From Vesta saturnalis (taxonomy: Eukaryota; Arthropoda; Insecta; Coleoptera; Lampyridae): a stretch of 64,000 bases of DNA. Below the pieces are notes generated by a model. The model was not told where the DNA came from and made no database searches. It worked only from the letters and a program-made list of their open reading frames with translations. Positions 26,951 to 38,682 of this stretch are shown one piece after another; the first letter of the stretch is position 1; each line of letters begins with the position of its first letter. The translations under genes and the position numbers were made by a program. Location of the stretch: positions 9,418,501-9,482,500 of the forward strand of contig JARFJB010002087.1 of assembly GCA_036346205.1 (NCBI GenBank). Reading direction: 5' to 3'.

Positions 26951-27145
26951 TGATAGAAGACTAATTACAAATTTTGTACTGGAGGCATTGTATGTTGACC
27001 AGAATTTGACAAATATTTACTTCAATTTCAAGTAAAATTCTAAAATCAATGTGCTTCTTATAAAAATTGAATGTTTGATGTAAATAAATAAAACTGTAGT
27101 TAACCATTTACGAGTGTTATTGTTAGTAATCAAGATTTTTATAAA

Positions 27146-27830
27146 ATGAATTTTACACAAAATGAGTTAGTTGATATGATATTCGTGTTGGGTGCTGCAG
27201 AAAGAAACTGTTTATTGACCAGCAGAATATATGGCTGAAAGATATGCAGATAGAAGACATCCAAATGCAAGATCGTTTCAGAAAGTTATGAGTAGATTTA
27301 TTGCAACTTCATGTGCCAATTACTCTAAACATGAACGTGTTAAACCTTCTACAAATGAAGATAGCGAATTAAGCGTTCTTCTCGCCATCGAAAAGGATCA
27401 TCACAAAAGCCAAAAGGACATAAGTGAAATAGTTGGTATAAGTGAGAAATCAGTAGGTCGTCTTTTAAAGAAGAATCGCGTACAACCCTATCATATTCAG
27501 TTACACCAAAAATTGAGCGATGCAGACTTCGATCATCGAGTAAGATTTTGTAACTGGGCCAGAGAAAATTACCCAAAACCCACATTTTTTATAATATTTT
27601 ATGGACAGACGAATCAACATTTCATAAGAATGGATTTGTTAATACACATCATTTTCATTATTATTCCTCAGAAAATCCACATTTATTAAGACAAGTTGAT
27701 AATCAACATAAGTGGTCTTTAAGTGTCTGGGGTGCCATCGTTGGGGATTACGGCATCGGTCCATTCTTTTTAATGGACACTTGAATGGTGAGAAGTACCT
27801 TAACTTTTGCGTAACGATTTACCGGGCGTA
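27146..27830 (+). pseudogene. DD41D mariner transposase D, N-terminal half
   Basis: The start at 27146 gives MNFTQNELVDMIFVLGAAERN, then after a frameshift MAERYADRRHPNARSFQKVM. Two helix-turn-helix regions follow, the second reading DISEIVGISEKSVGRLL. The block FDHRVRFCNWARENYP leads to the first catalytic Asp in ILWTDESTFHKNGF (about 27597-27640, shifted frame). WSLSVWGAI and the glycine-rich strand follow. The gene is cut at LPG by the duplication-C junction; its catalytic second half lies at 30622-31193. Frameshifts are present near 27230, 27590, 27740 and 27808. Confidence 0.82.
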
Positions 27831-28085
27831 TTAATGTATACTGTTATTTCTTACAACTCGCTTATTGCTGTTTTGTGGAAGTCAATGGACAGTTATGATG
27901 AAGATATCATATTCAGTTAATTGCACAAGAATGTTAAAATTTGCATAATATTCTACGTGTACTTAAATTGAAGCACTAAAAGTTAAATCTTATTGTAATA
28001 AAAATCGACAGAGATTTTTAACTTACTCATATCTGTTCTTACATTAACGTACAAAATGCATAATTTTTTATATTGTGAAAAGTTA

Positions 28086-28167
<82 letters not shown>

Positions 28168-28256
28168 TCCAACTAAACTATAACTGCATTCCAAATTTTA
28201 TTAATCGGCTTATATAAAACGGAGGATATAGAAGAAGGCGTTCTTGTTGCCGTACC

Positions 28257-28321
<65 letters not shown>

Positions 28322-28322
28322 A

Positions 28323-29823
28323 CAGGGTGATGTTTAAGTTGATGCTTTTTTTAAACTGTGTATAGAACTAATTAAAATAAACAACTTTTTCAAATAACAT
28401 TTTTTAATTAACTCAAAAATAAAAGAGATATTTCGTTTTAAAGGAATAAGCAGTCAAGTTCTATTTCAAATGACATGTTCAATGTTGTCACCATTCTGTT
28501 CTGCACAACGCTGTGCGCGATGTAACCACTGTTCGGTGACAGCGCGTAATAACGAAATTCGTTTTGTTTTAATTGTTGCTGCTACCTGTTATGCGCCCAA
28601 TTAATTCTTCCCGCGTGTTTACCGGTGTTTTAAAAACTAACGCTTTCATGTAACCCCACAGAAAAAAATCGCATGGTGTAAGGTCTGATGAGTAAGGTGG
28701 CTACGCAACTGGCCGATTTCGACCAATCCACCTGTTTGGAAAAGTATAATCCAAAAACTCCCGCACTTCTCGTCTAAAATGAGGAGGTGCTCCGTCTTGT
28801 AGAAGCCACATGTTTTGCCTTATATCCAATGGCAATTCTTCCAGCAGATTAGGTAGATGATTTTCCAAAAAATTCAGATAATTCTCGCCCGTTAAACGGT
28901 CTGGCAAGATGTGCGGACCAATGAGTATTCCATTTACAATTCCAGCCCAAACATTTACGGAAAATCTTTCTTGAAAACTTGATCTCCGTATAACATGGGC
29001 ATTTTCAAATGACCAAACATGAGTATTGCGGAAATTGTTGATTCCATTTCTGATGAATATTGCCTCGTCCACGCACAAAATTTTTCTTGTAAAATTCAAA
29101 TGATCTGCATTGTTTTGTAAAAGCCATGCACAGAACTCAACTCTACGGGGATGGTCTTGAGGAAGTAGCGCGTGTACACGTTGAACGTGAAATGCATATC
29201 ACTGATTTTCAGTCTTCCACATGCTCCACATGTTCTCTTAAATAACCAGTATCACCGACCTCTGCACGATTTTAAATTATCGGATGTCGGATGCACTCAA
29301 TGGAAAGCGTTCTCATATTGTTCTTCATTTTGACGAATTCCATAAATCAACAGTATGTTCACGAGTTCATTATTTTCATACACATGAGCCATTCTTTATT
29401 TTTCAATAATCACAAACTGACTGAAATCTAACACAAGATTAACTGACAACATATTGACACATTTCTGCTTGACATAAAAAGTGTAAACAGATACAAAACA
29501 AAATTAACAGCCGTCTTATCACAGAGATTGTTTGCAGTTCCATAACAACCCGAATATGCGTGGTGAGGCTATAAACACCGGTAAACACGCGGGAATAATT
29601 AATTGGGCGCATAGAACAGGCAGCAGCAACAATTAAAGCAAAACAAAAAAATATTATTTGAAAAAGTTGTTTATTTTAAGTAGTTCTATACACAGTTTAA
29701 AAAAAAAGCACCAACTTAAAAATCTTTTATTTTCGAGTTAATTAAAAAATGTTATTTGAAAAAGTTGTTTATTTTAATTAGTTCTATACACAGTTTAAAA
29801 AAAAGCATCAACTTAAAATCACC

Positions 29824-29826
<3 letters not shown>
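28323..29826 (-). mobile_element. Tc1/mariner element E, copy 2
   Basis: Duplicate of 24662-26132 with the same CAGGGTGATG ends, TA-tract flanks, tandem right terminus and inverted C-terminal gene fragment. This copy keeps the 12 bases after the first catalytic Asp. Confidence 0.82.
28466..29346 (-). pseudogene. DD41D mariner transposase, element E copy 2
   Basis: All three catalytic motifs are readable: LCVDEAIFIRNG, LLQDGAPPHFRREV and SSDLTPCDFFLWGYM, with frameshifts between the second and third. The C-terminus ends at the TGA at 28466-28468. The N-terminal helix region (about 29196-29330) matches copy 1 poorly, although the flanks are nearly identical, and it has no readable helix-turn-helix. 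A stop lies after FPNRWIGRNRPVA. Confidence 0.8.
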
Positions 29827-29878
<52 letters not shown>

Positions 29879-29879
<1 letters not shown>

Positions 29880-31902
29880 GGCAACAAGAGCGCCTTCTTC
29901 TATATCTTCCGTTTTATATAAGCCAGATTAATAAAATTTGGAATGCAGTTATAGTTTAATTGGTGCATATTTTAAAATTATTCACGCGAATACAGGTTGT
30001 TTATTTAAAGAGGACCAAATTATTATAAAAAAATTAAATAGAACACCCTGTATATTATTACTTTTTTGAATTCTACACGTTGTTCCTAACAAATTCTCAA
30101 TATATTTCCCTATCCCTAAATATAGCCGTTTTTGAGTTATTTCGATTTTTCTAAAAAAATTGAAATTACAGAGTGCTTTGAAAATGTACCTCCTTAACTG
30201 TTGAAAATAAAAGTTATCTAATTTATATGAGAATAAGTACACAGATAGAGCTTCCTTTTAATGTGAAGAAAATGACATAATTGCATACAGGGTGCTTATA
30301 ATTGACTTGCCAATCAACCATTATTCGAACTAGTAAAAGTTTACTTTTTCAAATAAAACACCCTGTATATTATTACATTTTTGGTTTCTACATATTAACC
30401 CTTATCAATTCGATATACAATTCCCTATCCCTAAATATAGCCGTTTCGAATTATTTTCAATTTTTCAAAATGTATAAGATTATTGGAACATTTTTTTAAA
30501 TCCATGGCCTCGTATAGATAAAAAAGAACATCATGAAACAATTGTATTATACATTAAAAAACGCAACAGAAACTAATATATTATGAAAGAAGACTAATTA
30601 CAATTTTTATTGATTAAATAAGATTTGTTAATACACATCATTTTCATTATTATTCCTCAGAAAATCCACATTTATTAAGACAAATTGATAATCAACATAA
30701 GTGGTCTTTAAGTGTCTGGGGTGCCATCGTTGGGGATTACGTCATCGGTCCATTCTTTTTTAATGGACACTTGAATGGTGAGAAGTACCTTAACTTTTTG
30801 CGTAACGATTTACCGGGCTTATTAGAAAATATTACTTTTGATATTAGAGCCACAATGTGGTATCAACATGATGGCGCTCCTGCTCACTACTCTGCAGATG
30901 TAAGAGATTATCTCGATAGAGTCTTTCCAAATAAATGGATTGGGCGAAATGGACCTGTGAGGTGGCCAGCTAGGTCCCCTGATCTGACAAGAATAGATTT
31001 CTTTTTATGGGGATACATAAAAAGTATTGTCTATAGGGAACCACCAACCACTGCCGAAGATATGCGTAATCTTATAACACAGGCTTTTCATAGCATTACT
31101 CCTGAGTTGTTGCGTAGAGTTGAACAATCTTTTAAAGATAGACTTCAGGGCTGCATCCGAGAAAACGGACAACATTTTGTACAATTATTATAAATCATTA
31201 TCGCTAATGATTAGCGTGAAATTTTTTTTTTATTAGTTTTGTATTTTTAGAAATAATTTTAATAATTATAGTGTATTAGTTTCTGTTGCGTTTTCTAATT
31301 TGAATTACAATTGTTTTCCACTGTTTTTTTTTCTATTTATACGAGGCCATGGATTTAAAAAAATGTTCCAATAATCTTATACATTTTGAAAAATTGAAAA
31401 TAATTCGAAACGGCTATATTTAGGGATAGGGAATTGTATATCGAATTGATAAGGGTTAATATGTAGAAACCAAAAACGGAATAATATACAGGGTGTTCTA
31501 TTTGAAAAAGTAAACTTTTACTAGTTGGAATAATGTCTGATTGGCAAGTCAATTGTAAACACCCTGTACGCAATTATGTCATTTACTTTGCATTATAAGA
31601 AAGCTCTATCTGTGTACTTGTTCTGATATAAATTAGATAACTTTTGTTTATTTAGGGATAGGGAAATATATTGCGAATTTGTTAGGAACAATGTGTAGAA
31701 TTCAAAAAAGTAATAATATACAGGGTGTTCTATTTAAATTTTTTTAATTATAGTTTGGTCATCTTTAAATAAACAAGCTGTATACACGTGAATAATTTTA
31801 AAATATGCACAGAACTAAACTACAACCCAGTCCCAATTTTTATTAATCTAGCTTATATGAAACGGAAGATATAGAAGAAGGCGCTCTTGTTGCCGGACCC
31901 TG
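29879..31902 (+). mobile_element. Tc1/mariner element D (DD41D) with ~0.65-kb TIRs
   Basis: Left arm 29879-30585, right arm about 31265-31902, inverted to each other and ending CGGCAACAAGAGCGCC / GGCGCTCTTGTTGCCG, with TA tracts outside. Between them is the 3' half of a plus-strand transposase. The 5' half is deleted in this copy but present in duplication unit 1. Combined length without duplication would be about 2.6 kb. Confidence 0.82.
30622..31193 (+). pseudogene. DD41D mariner transposase D, catalytic C-terminal half
   Basis: Reads HHFHYYSSENPHLL, WSLSVWGAIVGDY and GPFFFNGHLNGEKYLNFL, then the second catalytic Asp in MWYQHDGAPAHYS and the third in PDLTRIDFFLWGYIKS, with exactly 41 residues between. 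The C-terminus is LQGCIRENGQHFVQLL. The last 140 codons (30771-31193) are uninterrupted, so this half is young. The helix-turn-helix and first Asp are missing because of the internal deletion, so no active enzyme can be made here. Confidence 0.88.

Positions 31903-31990
<88 letters not shown>
31903..31990. repeat. (TA)n microsatellite right of mariner D
   Basis: About 85 bases of TA directly outside the element's right terminus. Confidence 0.95.
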
Positions 31991-31992
<2 letters not shown>

Positions 31993-32332
31993 TATTTGTC
32001 AAATATGAAAATCACGGCTATGTTAAAAGTAATTTTCTTACAACCAACTGCTATGAAAAATAGCGTATTCATCATAGCTTACTTAATTTCAAAACCATGT
32101 ATTGCTCATAGTGTGAGAAATATTTTTTTCTCACGACACTTTGACACCACATACATTTATATGGAGAATCAACAAAAATCGACAAAAGCTTAGTTGGCAG
32201 CTGTTTAGCTTTAAATAGTTGTCAGATTATAGAAGTTTTTTAAATTCTTAAGATAGTTTTAATTCGTGCTTTGATAAAAATCACAATTTCCATTAAATAT
32301 TATTTTAATAAGACCTATCTATAATAAATCAT
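31991..32332. other. Short AT-rich spacer related to the 34-kb repeat
   Basis: No gene. The piece at about 31998-32040 (ATATGAAAATCACGGCTATG then TTAAAAGTA) resembles 34255-34295, so it may be a third fragment of the repeat described there. Confidence 0.4.
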
Positions 32333-33612
32333 ATTGATACTGACAGTAGTAACGATTTTGACAATACTCCGCCAGAGATATTGGAAAAAGCTGCAAAAGC
32401 AGCGTTAGATTTGTTGGCGGAAATTTCGAGAAAGAAGTATGAATTGGCATACGAAAAATTTATGGAATGGAGAAGAAATACAAAAATAAAGTCTTTGTCG
32501 GAAAGTGTACTTTTGGTATACTTTAAAGAGCCGTCGAAAACTTTAAAGGCGTCTACACTTTGGTCACAATATTCAATGTTGCGAAGTACTATCAGTATAA
32601 AAAATAACATTAATATATCCACATATCAAAAATTACGTTCATTTTTGAAAAGAAAGTCCCCAAAAAATCAAACATATTGACAGCCGACCAATTGCAGAGA
32701 TTTTAAACGAAGCTCCACGACAAGGAATATCTACTAATAAAGGTAAGTTTATTTAGAAGGAACTATTTTTAGAATTTCTCTCGCTTTTTTCCTCAAATTA
32801 ACATAGCTTTTTATAATTAGTGGTTTTTTTTAAGAAGATAAAAAGAATTAGATAATTATTAAAAATTCTATTTCAAATTCTGCTAGATAGGAATATTCAC
32901 TTTTAAATAAAACTTTTAAAGTATAGCTCAGTGGTGCAGTGGATCGTGTATCCGCTTGGCACACAGGCGGCCCGGGTTAAAATCCCGGACTGGATTGTAA
33001 TTTATTTTTTTAAATAAAATTTTAATTTTACATCCTGATATTTGTAGGTTGCGGTGGCTATTGGGGCATGTCGTAGAGAAGAGTTGTGGAAATTAAAAAT
33101 CGATAATTTAGAGGATTCAAATTCGGCTTGCTGGTGAAATTAGGTAACACCAAAACAAAAAAGCCAAGAACGTTCACTGTAACGGAAGAATTTTATAATA
33201 TATATAAAAAATATGCTGCTTTTCGACCGATTGATTTGCCAGAAAAACGTTTCTTTTTAAATTACCAGCACGGAAAATGTACTAGACAGGTAGTCGGCGT
33301 TAACAAATTGCAATTTTTTTAAATCCCCATCTATATACAGCGTCATGGAGGATGGCGGTCCAGTACCGTGGCAGAAGGATACGTCGGGTAATCTGCTAAA
33401 AACAAAATTAACGTTGCTAATAAAATCGCCAACTCTATTGAAAAACCTCTCGAACTCTTTACTGAAAAGGAGACAGAAAATGCACCGTATATGGATGATC
33501 AACCCTCAACTTCAACAATTAATATAACAGAAAATTTACTAAAAGAAAAGACGTTCCGGGTTTGACCATACAAAATTGTACGAATTTTACTATTAACTAT
33601 AGTTTTAAATAA
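32333..33612 (+). pseudogene. Crypton-like tyrosine recombinase with intron (broken)
   Basis: Exon 1 reads PPEILEKAAKAALDLL, KKYELAYEKFMEWR and FKEPSKTLKASTLWSQYSML, then (shifted) ILTADQLQRF and KEYLLIK before a GTAAGT donor at 32743. Exon 2 starts at 33048 after TTTGTAG with VAVAIGACRREELWKLKI, whose CRREEL matches the first catalytic Arg box of tyrosine recombinases. LGNTKTKKPRTFTV and FFLNYQHGKCTRQVVGVNK follow. After a deletion that removes the HxxR box, RHGGWRSSTVAEGYVG gives the His/Trp box and likely nucleophilic Tyr. The tail ends IQNCTNFTINYSFK. Frameshifts near 32665, 33125, 33320 and 33345 kill it. It fits insect Crypton-type proteins, whether transposon or domesticated copy. Confidence 0.72.
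32921..32998 (+). repeat. tRNA-like sequence (SINE head or tRNA pseudogene)
   Basis: Contains an A box (TAGCTCAGTGG), an anticodon-arm-like hairpin (CCGCT..GGCGG) and a B-box arm CCGGGTTAAAATCCCGG. That arm has a five-base stem but A where the invariant C of GTTCR should be. A T-run follows at about 33003. The acceptor stem does not pair convincingly and the anticodon loop is nine bases, so it is not a working tRNA. It lies in the intron of the recombinase relic. Confidence 0.6.
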
Positions 33613-33796
33613 ATTATTTAACTGTTAAGAGGCAGGATACTTTAATGTTGTTTTAGTTTTGCTAACCATAAAAATAAATATTAAGTTACATTATTTGTAT
33701 TCTTTAAATTTGTGCAGTTGTAGGAAATGTATAATGTGCAATATGCGGGGATAGTACTTTTCTCACTTGTTGCACAATATACTATGTTTCCGTTTT
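33613..33796. other. Spacer, nothing recognised
   Basis: Short AT-rich sequence between the recombinase relic and the tandem repeat. Confidence 0.4.
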
Positions 33797-34780
33797 GCAT
33801 GACTACTTACATAAGATGTTTAAATTAATTAATAACACATATAATTTATTTAAATGTGAATTATCATTAAAAAAGTGGTTATAGTTTATTCGATATAGAC
33901 AAACCTTATTTTTAAAACTTTTTTTTTATTTTGTAGGACTCTACAATAAAGATTAATTAAAGAAACTTGTTTCTTAATTAATTATCGTTCACAAAGTTCT
34001 TTTTGATGTTTTCGAGATATTCAGAGAATGTACTTTAGCGCCATCATTAAAGTACATTTATTTGTAAACAGATTTTAACTGAGATATTTTAAAAGAAACT
34101 CTAACTTATTTATGAAAATAAGTTACATATGTTTTCAAGCTATTGTGGCTACAGATCCACACACACGCATACGCGTGCACACATGAACACAAGCACGCGC
34201 ACACACCCACACACACGCCCACGCACCCGCACACACGTTCAGTCTTGGTGTGGTAAATATGAAACTCACGGCTACATTAAAAGTATTTTTTTTACATGAC
34301 TGCTTACCTATCATGTTTAAATTAATTACTAACATATATAATTTATCCAAAATTTAATTATCATTAAAAAGTGCTTATAGCTTTGCGATATAAACAAATT
34401 TTACTTTTAACACATTTTTTAATTTATTAGGACTCTACAATAAAGATTCATTAAGGAAGCTTGTTTCATAAAAGTTATTTTCGCTGTTTTCGAGATATTC
34501 ACAGAACGTCCTTTAGCGCCCTCATTAAAGTAGCTTTATTGGTAAATACATTTTAACCGAGATATTTTGAAAGAAACTCTAATTTATTCATTATAATAAG
34601 TTACATGTTTTAAGTTATCGTGGCTACAGATCCGCCAACGCGCGTATGTAGGCACTCACACACGCACTCATGCACACACAAACACAGGTACGCGCATGCT
34701 CACGTACGCCCACGCACCAGCACCCGCGTACACACACACCCGCTCATCCGGGCACCCACACAAACGCACACATACATCAA
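33797..34780. repeat. Diverged tandem repeat (~480-bp unit, two copies)
   Basis: Unit 1 (about 33797-34257) and unit 2 (about 34296-34780) share blocks in the same order: TTTAAATTAATTA, AGGACTCTACAATAAAGATT, TTTTCGAGATATTCA, TTTAGCGCC and AAGAAACTCTAA. Each unit ends in a CA-rich tract (34150-34240 and 34655-34780). Divergence is moderate, so this duplication is much older than the three large ones. Confidence 0.75.
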
Positions 34781-35947
34781 GTCGAAAATGGCCTAAACGG
34801 TTTTAAGAATGCTGAAAACTTGTAGATCCGTTAAAAACTGGTTTTTTATTTTTATTTTATTACCAACGTTCTGTTTCATGTTTGGGCAAAGAAATAATTT
34901 TTTATTTAGGGCTTCATCGTTCGTTTCTGTGTTTATATTATATCTTGTCGAAATAAACACGTTTGTAGCTATTTCTAATCGGTTTTCTAATTTTTAAAAT
35001 AGTTTTTTAAAACGTTTATATGCTTATCTCATTTTACCCCATTCATACCTAAACATTAAAAATTGAACATCGTGAGTGCAGGTTGTCTATCGATATGCAA
35101 CATTGGTTCAAAAAAATCAAGTTTCATTTGGCTGTGAGCTTGTCACAAAATTGTCCTAAATAACCCCATTTGACGGTACTTCAGAGAGGTTAAACATTAT
35201 TTAAATTTACTTACAACACATTTAACTACAAAAATAACATATCACAATGAATTAAATTTGTCGAAGAATTTTTTCGAATATTTGAATATTTAAAATAGTA
35301 TATGTTGAATGTTAAATTAAACCGTTGTTGCCGAGAATTGTTATTTTAAAGTTTGTTATCGGAGTTTCAAAAGGAATTGAATTTCATGACAGTTGAAAAG
35401 AGTTTTTTAAGTAACATAGTATGTGTGGGTATCAATTTGCTTGTGTTACCGTGGTTGATCACAAAAAGTTCAGTCGCGGTTATGTCGTACTGCATTTTTT
35501 CAAGTTTACCAGTTCGTTTATGTATTAAATTGTTGTTGGTAGAGTATAGAAAATTTGTTTGAGTAACAGGGGTTCTTATGTGCGTAACGCAATTCTAGGT
35601 ATAAAGTCTGTTCTTTCCTGAGAAATGTCCACTATGTAATTTTAGTGTGGAAGATTTTTATATGATGATTGAAAGAATGACGTGAGGAAAAGGGAGTTTC
35701 GTTTTTCAGTTAGTCGAATTTAAACCGTAGAAGAAAAAGGTTGGATGCTGAACGTGTGGTGTGACATTCTACCGGGGTATTTGAAGCTATCGTGGGGAAG
35801 CTTTCCCGTTCACCTTGTGTGGTTCTTAAAGAGAATTCAATCATCCCGGTGGCCTTTTTTTGCGTTGTATTTCGTTAGTCAGAAGTGACATTTTCGTGTC
35901 GATTGAAGATTCTAATATCGTAGGTTCAGTAAATGTATATGTATCTG

Positions 35948-35952
<5 letters not shown>
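34781..35952. other. AT-rich sequence without recognised gene
   Basis: Short frames such as 62 codons at 34809-34997 and 69 codons at 35353-35562 are hydrophobic, which AT-rich DNA produces by chance. They show no domain. No transposon ends were found. Confidence 0.45.

Positions 35953-35988
<36 letters not shown>
35953..35988. repeat. (TA)n microsatellite
   Basis: Short TA tract about 70 bases left of mariner F. Confidence 0.9.
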
Positions 35989-35992
<4 letters not shown>

Positions 35993-36059
35993 TATTTCAA
36001 ATTTGGATTCAGCTCACTTCGGCCATTCTCTCAATATAATAAGGTTTGGTTATATTATA

Positions 36060-37557
36060 TAGGGTAGTTTAGAAGATGTCATTTTGAAGAAAAAATCGTC
36101 CCTAAATGGATACCATGAATCATTTCTAATAAAAAATATTCAAATGATTTTTTTAATAAAATATATTTTGAAACACAGACAATTTTTTGGGATTAAGCTT
36201 AATTTAGTTGTAAAATGATTCCACTAATTTAAATTAAATGTTCGAAATGAGAACCGTTAACAATCTGACAATAGCCAAGGCGATTAATCTATGATTTTTG
36301 AACGTTGTCGATGACATCTACGCTAATTTTTCTAATTTCTTGGCGGATTAGTGCTTTTAAATCTTCTAAATTGGCCGGTCGCATCACGTATACTTTACGC
36401 TTTAAGTATCCCCCATAGGAAGTAATCTAGAGGGTTTAAATCTGGCGACCTAGCTGGCCACTCAATTGTCCCTTTTCTACCTATCTAACGATTTAGAAAA
36501 ACTTCATCCAAATAACGAACAGGTAAAGCGTAGTGTGGCGGCAGTCTATCTTGTTGAAAAAAGCGGTCACGGTGGTGCATATTTGGCTCTTCTAAATCCG
36601 GATACAACATTATTAGAGCGGGGATGAGGTCATTAGGAAGAAAGTCTAAATATCTCGCACCAGTGATGGTATCCTCGAAGAAATAAGGACCTATAACTCT
36701 TCCGTCAAGTTTAATTTTTGAGGATTTGGGTGTGATATTCCGTAAACCAATGAGGATTTTCGGTTGTCCAATAATGACAATTTTGCCTGTTCACGTGGCT
36801 TCGTCCGAAAAAATCATTCGTATTGCAAAACTGGCCTGGCCATAACATAATTGTTGCATTCGTTCACAAAATTTATTTCGCCGATCAAAATCATATTCCG
36901 ACAGCTCATGAAGTAATCAAATCTTGTAGGGATCAACACTATGCACAGTAGCTCGTACCACACTAATATTATTAGTCGTGTCCGTAATGGTGGTATTAGA
37001 ATTATCTTGCACTGCTAACACAATGTTAAACTGATCTTCACTTATCAACTTTCGATCAGATTTTCTCATATCACGTACATGTCCAAATTCCCGAAATTTC
37101 GCCTCAACTCTGCTTACCATGTTTTGGTTAACGGACCGTCGATCAGGGTGAGTTGCATTAAACAACGGAACCACTTCTGATTGAGTGCGCGACGAAACCA
37201 AGCATGCACAGGATTTCAATTCTTTCACGTTCTCTTAATTTCCTCATATTTCACAAAATAACGGTAAAGTAGTCACTAGATAATCCCATGATAACAATGC
37301 TGTCGCTTATGAAAAAACTAAACACAACTTGCTAACATGCAAATAATTTTATCAAACTGTACAATTTAATGTTTTCTTACATTGGCAATGATTTAATGAT
37401 TATGATAATTTTTATTCAATATTTCCTTATGTAACCATCGTTCATATTTACCTTATCGGACGTAAAAAGATGTACCCTTTCTAATTCTGCAATAAAAAAT
37501 TCGGGTTGACATTTAAAAAAATAGTCGATGACGACATATCTTTTTCTTGACACCCTG
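36060..37557 (-). mobile_element. Tc1/mariner element F (DD41D), minus strand
   Basis: The right end is ACACCCTG next to TA (37557). The left end is near 36060 (TATAGGGTA..AAGATGTCATTTT) and its match to the right TIR is poor. The minus-strand transposase fills the middle. Confidence 0.7.
36229..37247 (-). pseudogene. DD41D mariner transposase F (broken)
   Basis: Starts MRKLRERERIEILCMLGFVAR at 37247. A conserved N-terminal helix region follows (PLFNATHPDRRSVNQNMVSRV, EAKFREFGHVRDM), then NIVLAVQDN. The first Asp lies in MIFSDEAT, the second in FQQDRLPPHY and the third in RSPDLNPLDYFLWG, with 40 residues between second and third (one codon apparently lost). The C-terminus is IVNGSHFEHLI with stop at 36229. 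Damage includes stops after SDEAT and FLNR and frameshifts near 37200, 36930 and 36400. All three catalytic acids survive, but the frame does not. Confidence 0.82.
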
Positions 37558-37678
37558 TATATTTCACTTTTACGTAAAAAATTCTAAATTGAAAATAAAA
37601 ATCGACGAGTCCGAGCGTTTTGATCCTATACTCCCATTCGACTTTTAATTGAATTTATCCGGTGCTTTACGAACGCAC

Positions 37679-37680
<2 letters not shown>

Positions 37681-37761
<81 letters not shown>

Positions 37762-37927
37762 TGTGTGTGTGTGTCGTGTGTGGTGTGTGTGTGTGTGCGT
37801 GCGTGTGTGTGGTGCGTGTGCGTGGTGCGTGCGTGCGTGCGTGCGTGTGCGTGCGTGCGTGGTGCTGTGTGCGTGCGTGCTGTGCTGGTGTGCTGCGTGC
37901 GTGCGTGCGTGGTGTGTGTGTGGTGTA
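37681..37927. repeat. (TG)n grading into TGCG-type microsatellite
   Basis: A short TA tract, about 60 bases of pure TG, then ~170 bases of imperfect TG/GCGTGC repeats. Open frames here on both strands are repeat translations, not genes. Confidence 0.95.
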
Positions 37928-38632
37928 TATATAATTTAAATGATGGATCGAAAGGGGAGAATGTAGAGTGATCATTTTGTGCAAATTAAGGTAATTACTT
38001 TCTTACGCTTAATTTTTGTTGTTGGCGATATTAATAATGTTGTTCTATTTGTATTTGTTTAGGCGGATGAATACGCTTTCTTTTGTTGATAGTTTTGTAT
38101 AAAACCCTTTTAAGCGATTAAGATAATTTCACAAAAGTGTATCGTATCATTACATTCTGTATGTTATTTTTATTTTATTCTGAATACTGTATACCAAAGC
38201 TCATTTTACGAAAATTTGTCAAGTTTATGTTTTCGGCGTTATTATTATTCCTTTTTGGGGTTAATTAAAATTAAGATAATTAAGATAGATCATTTTGATC
38301 ATTTGAACCTTGCAAGAGTCATCCCGATTTAACTATTAGATTTTACGTAAGAAAGATTCCGGAAGTAAATTTTTGTTGTTTTGACAACTGCATCATAAAT
38401 TTTGTTTTAAGATATAAAGTTTCATTAAGATTTAACGTAACGTAAAAGTAGAATAACTAAGATTGATGACCGATCAGCACGTCATTCTATTGTGATTACG
38501 TGCAAATATTTGGAAGTTTTACACGAAACGTCGGAACAAGGCTTTTAATTTAGTGATTAACTTGGGTTTTGAACTTAGCTGTGGAATACTCGCATATAGG
38601 TATTTATATGATTTATGACACCCTTATTGTGT

Positions 38633-38682
<50 letters not shown>

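Larger units (their letters stand above)
27833..30824. repeat. Tandem duplication C, second unit (~2.99 kb)
   Basis: Repeats 24177-27832 head-to-tail but lacks the ~650 bases that hold the transposase D N-terminus. It continues rightward into the rest of that transposase. TA tracts differ in length between the units. Confidence 0.88.

Noticed and set aside
32921..32998. Functional tRNA gene
   Set aside because: The B box has a key substitution, the anticodon loop is nine bases and the acceptor stem does not pair; more likely a SINE head or pseudogene.
37649..37984. Cys/Val-rich and His/Thr-rich open frames on both strands
   Set aside because: Products of the (TG)n and TGCG repeats.
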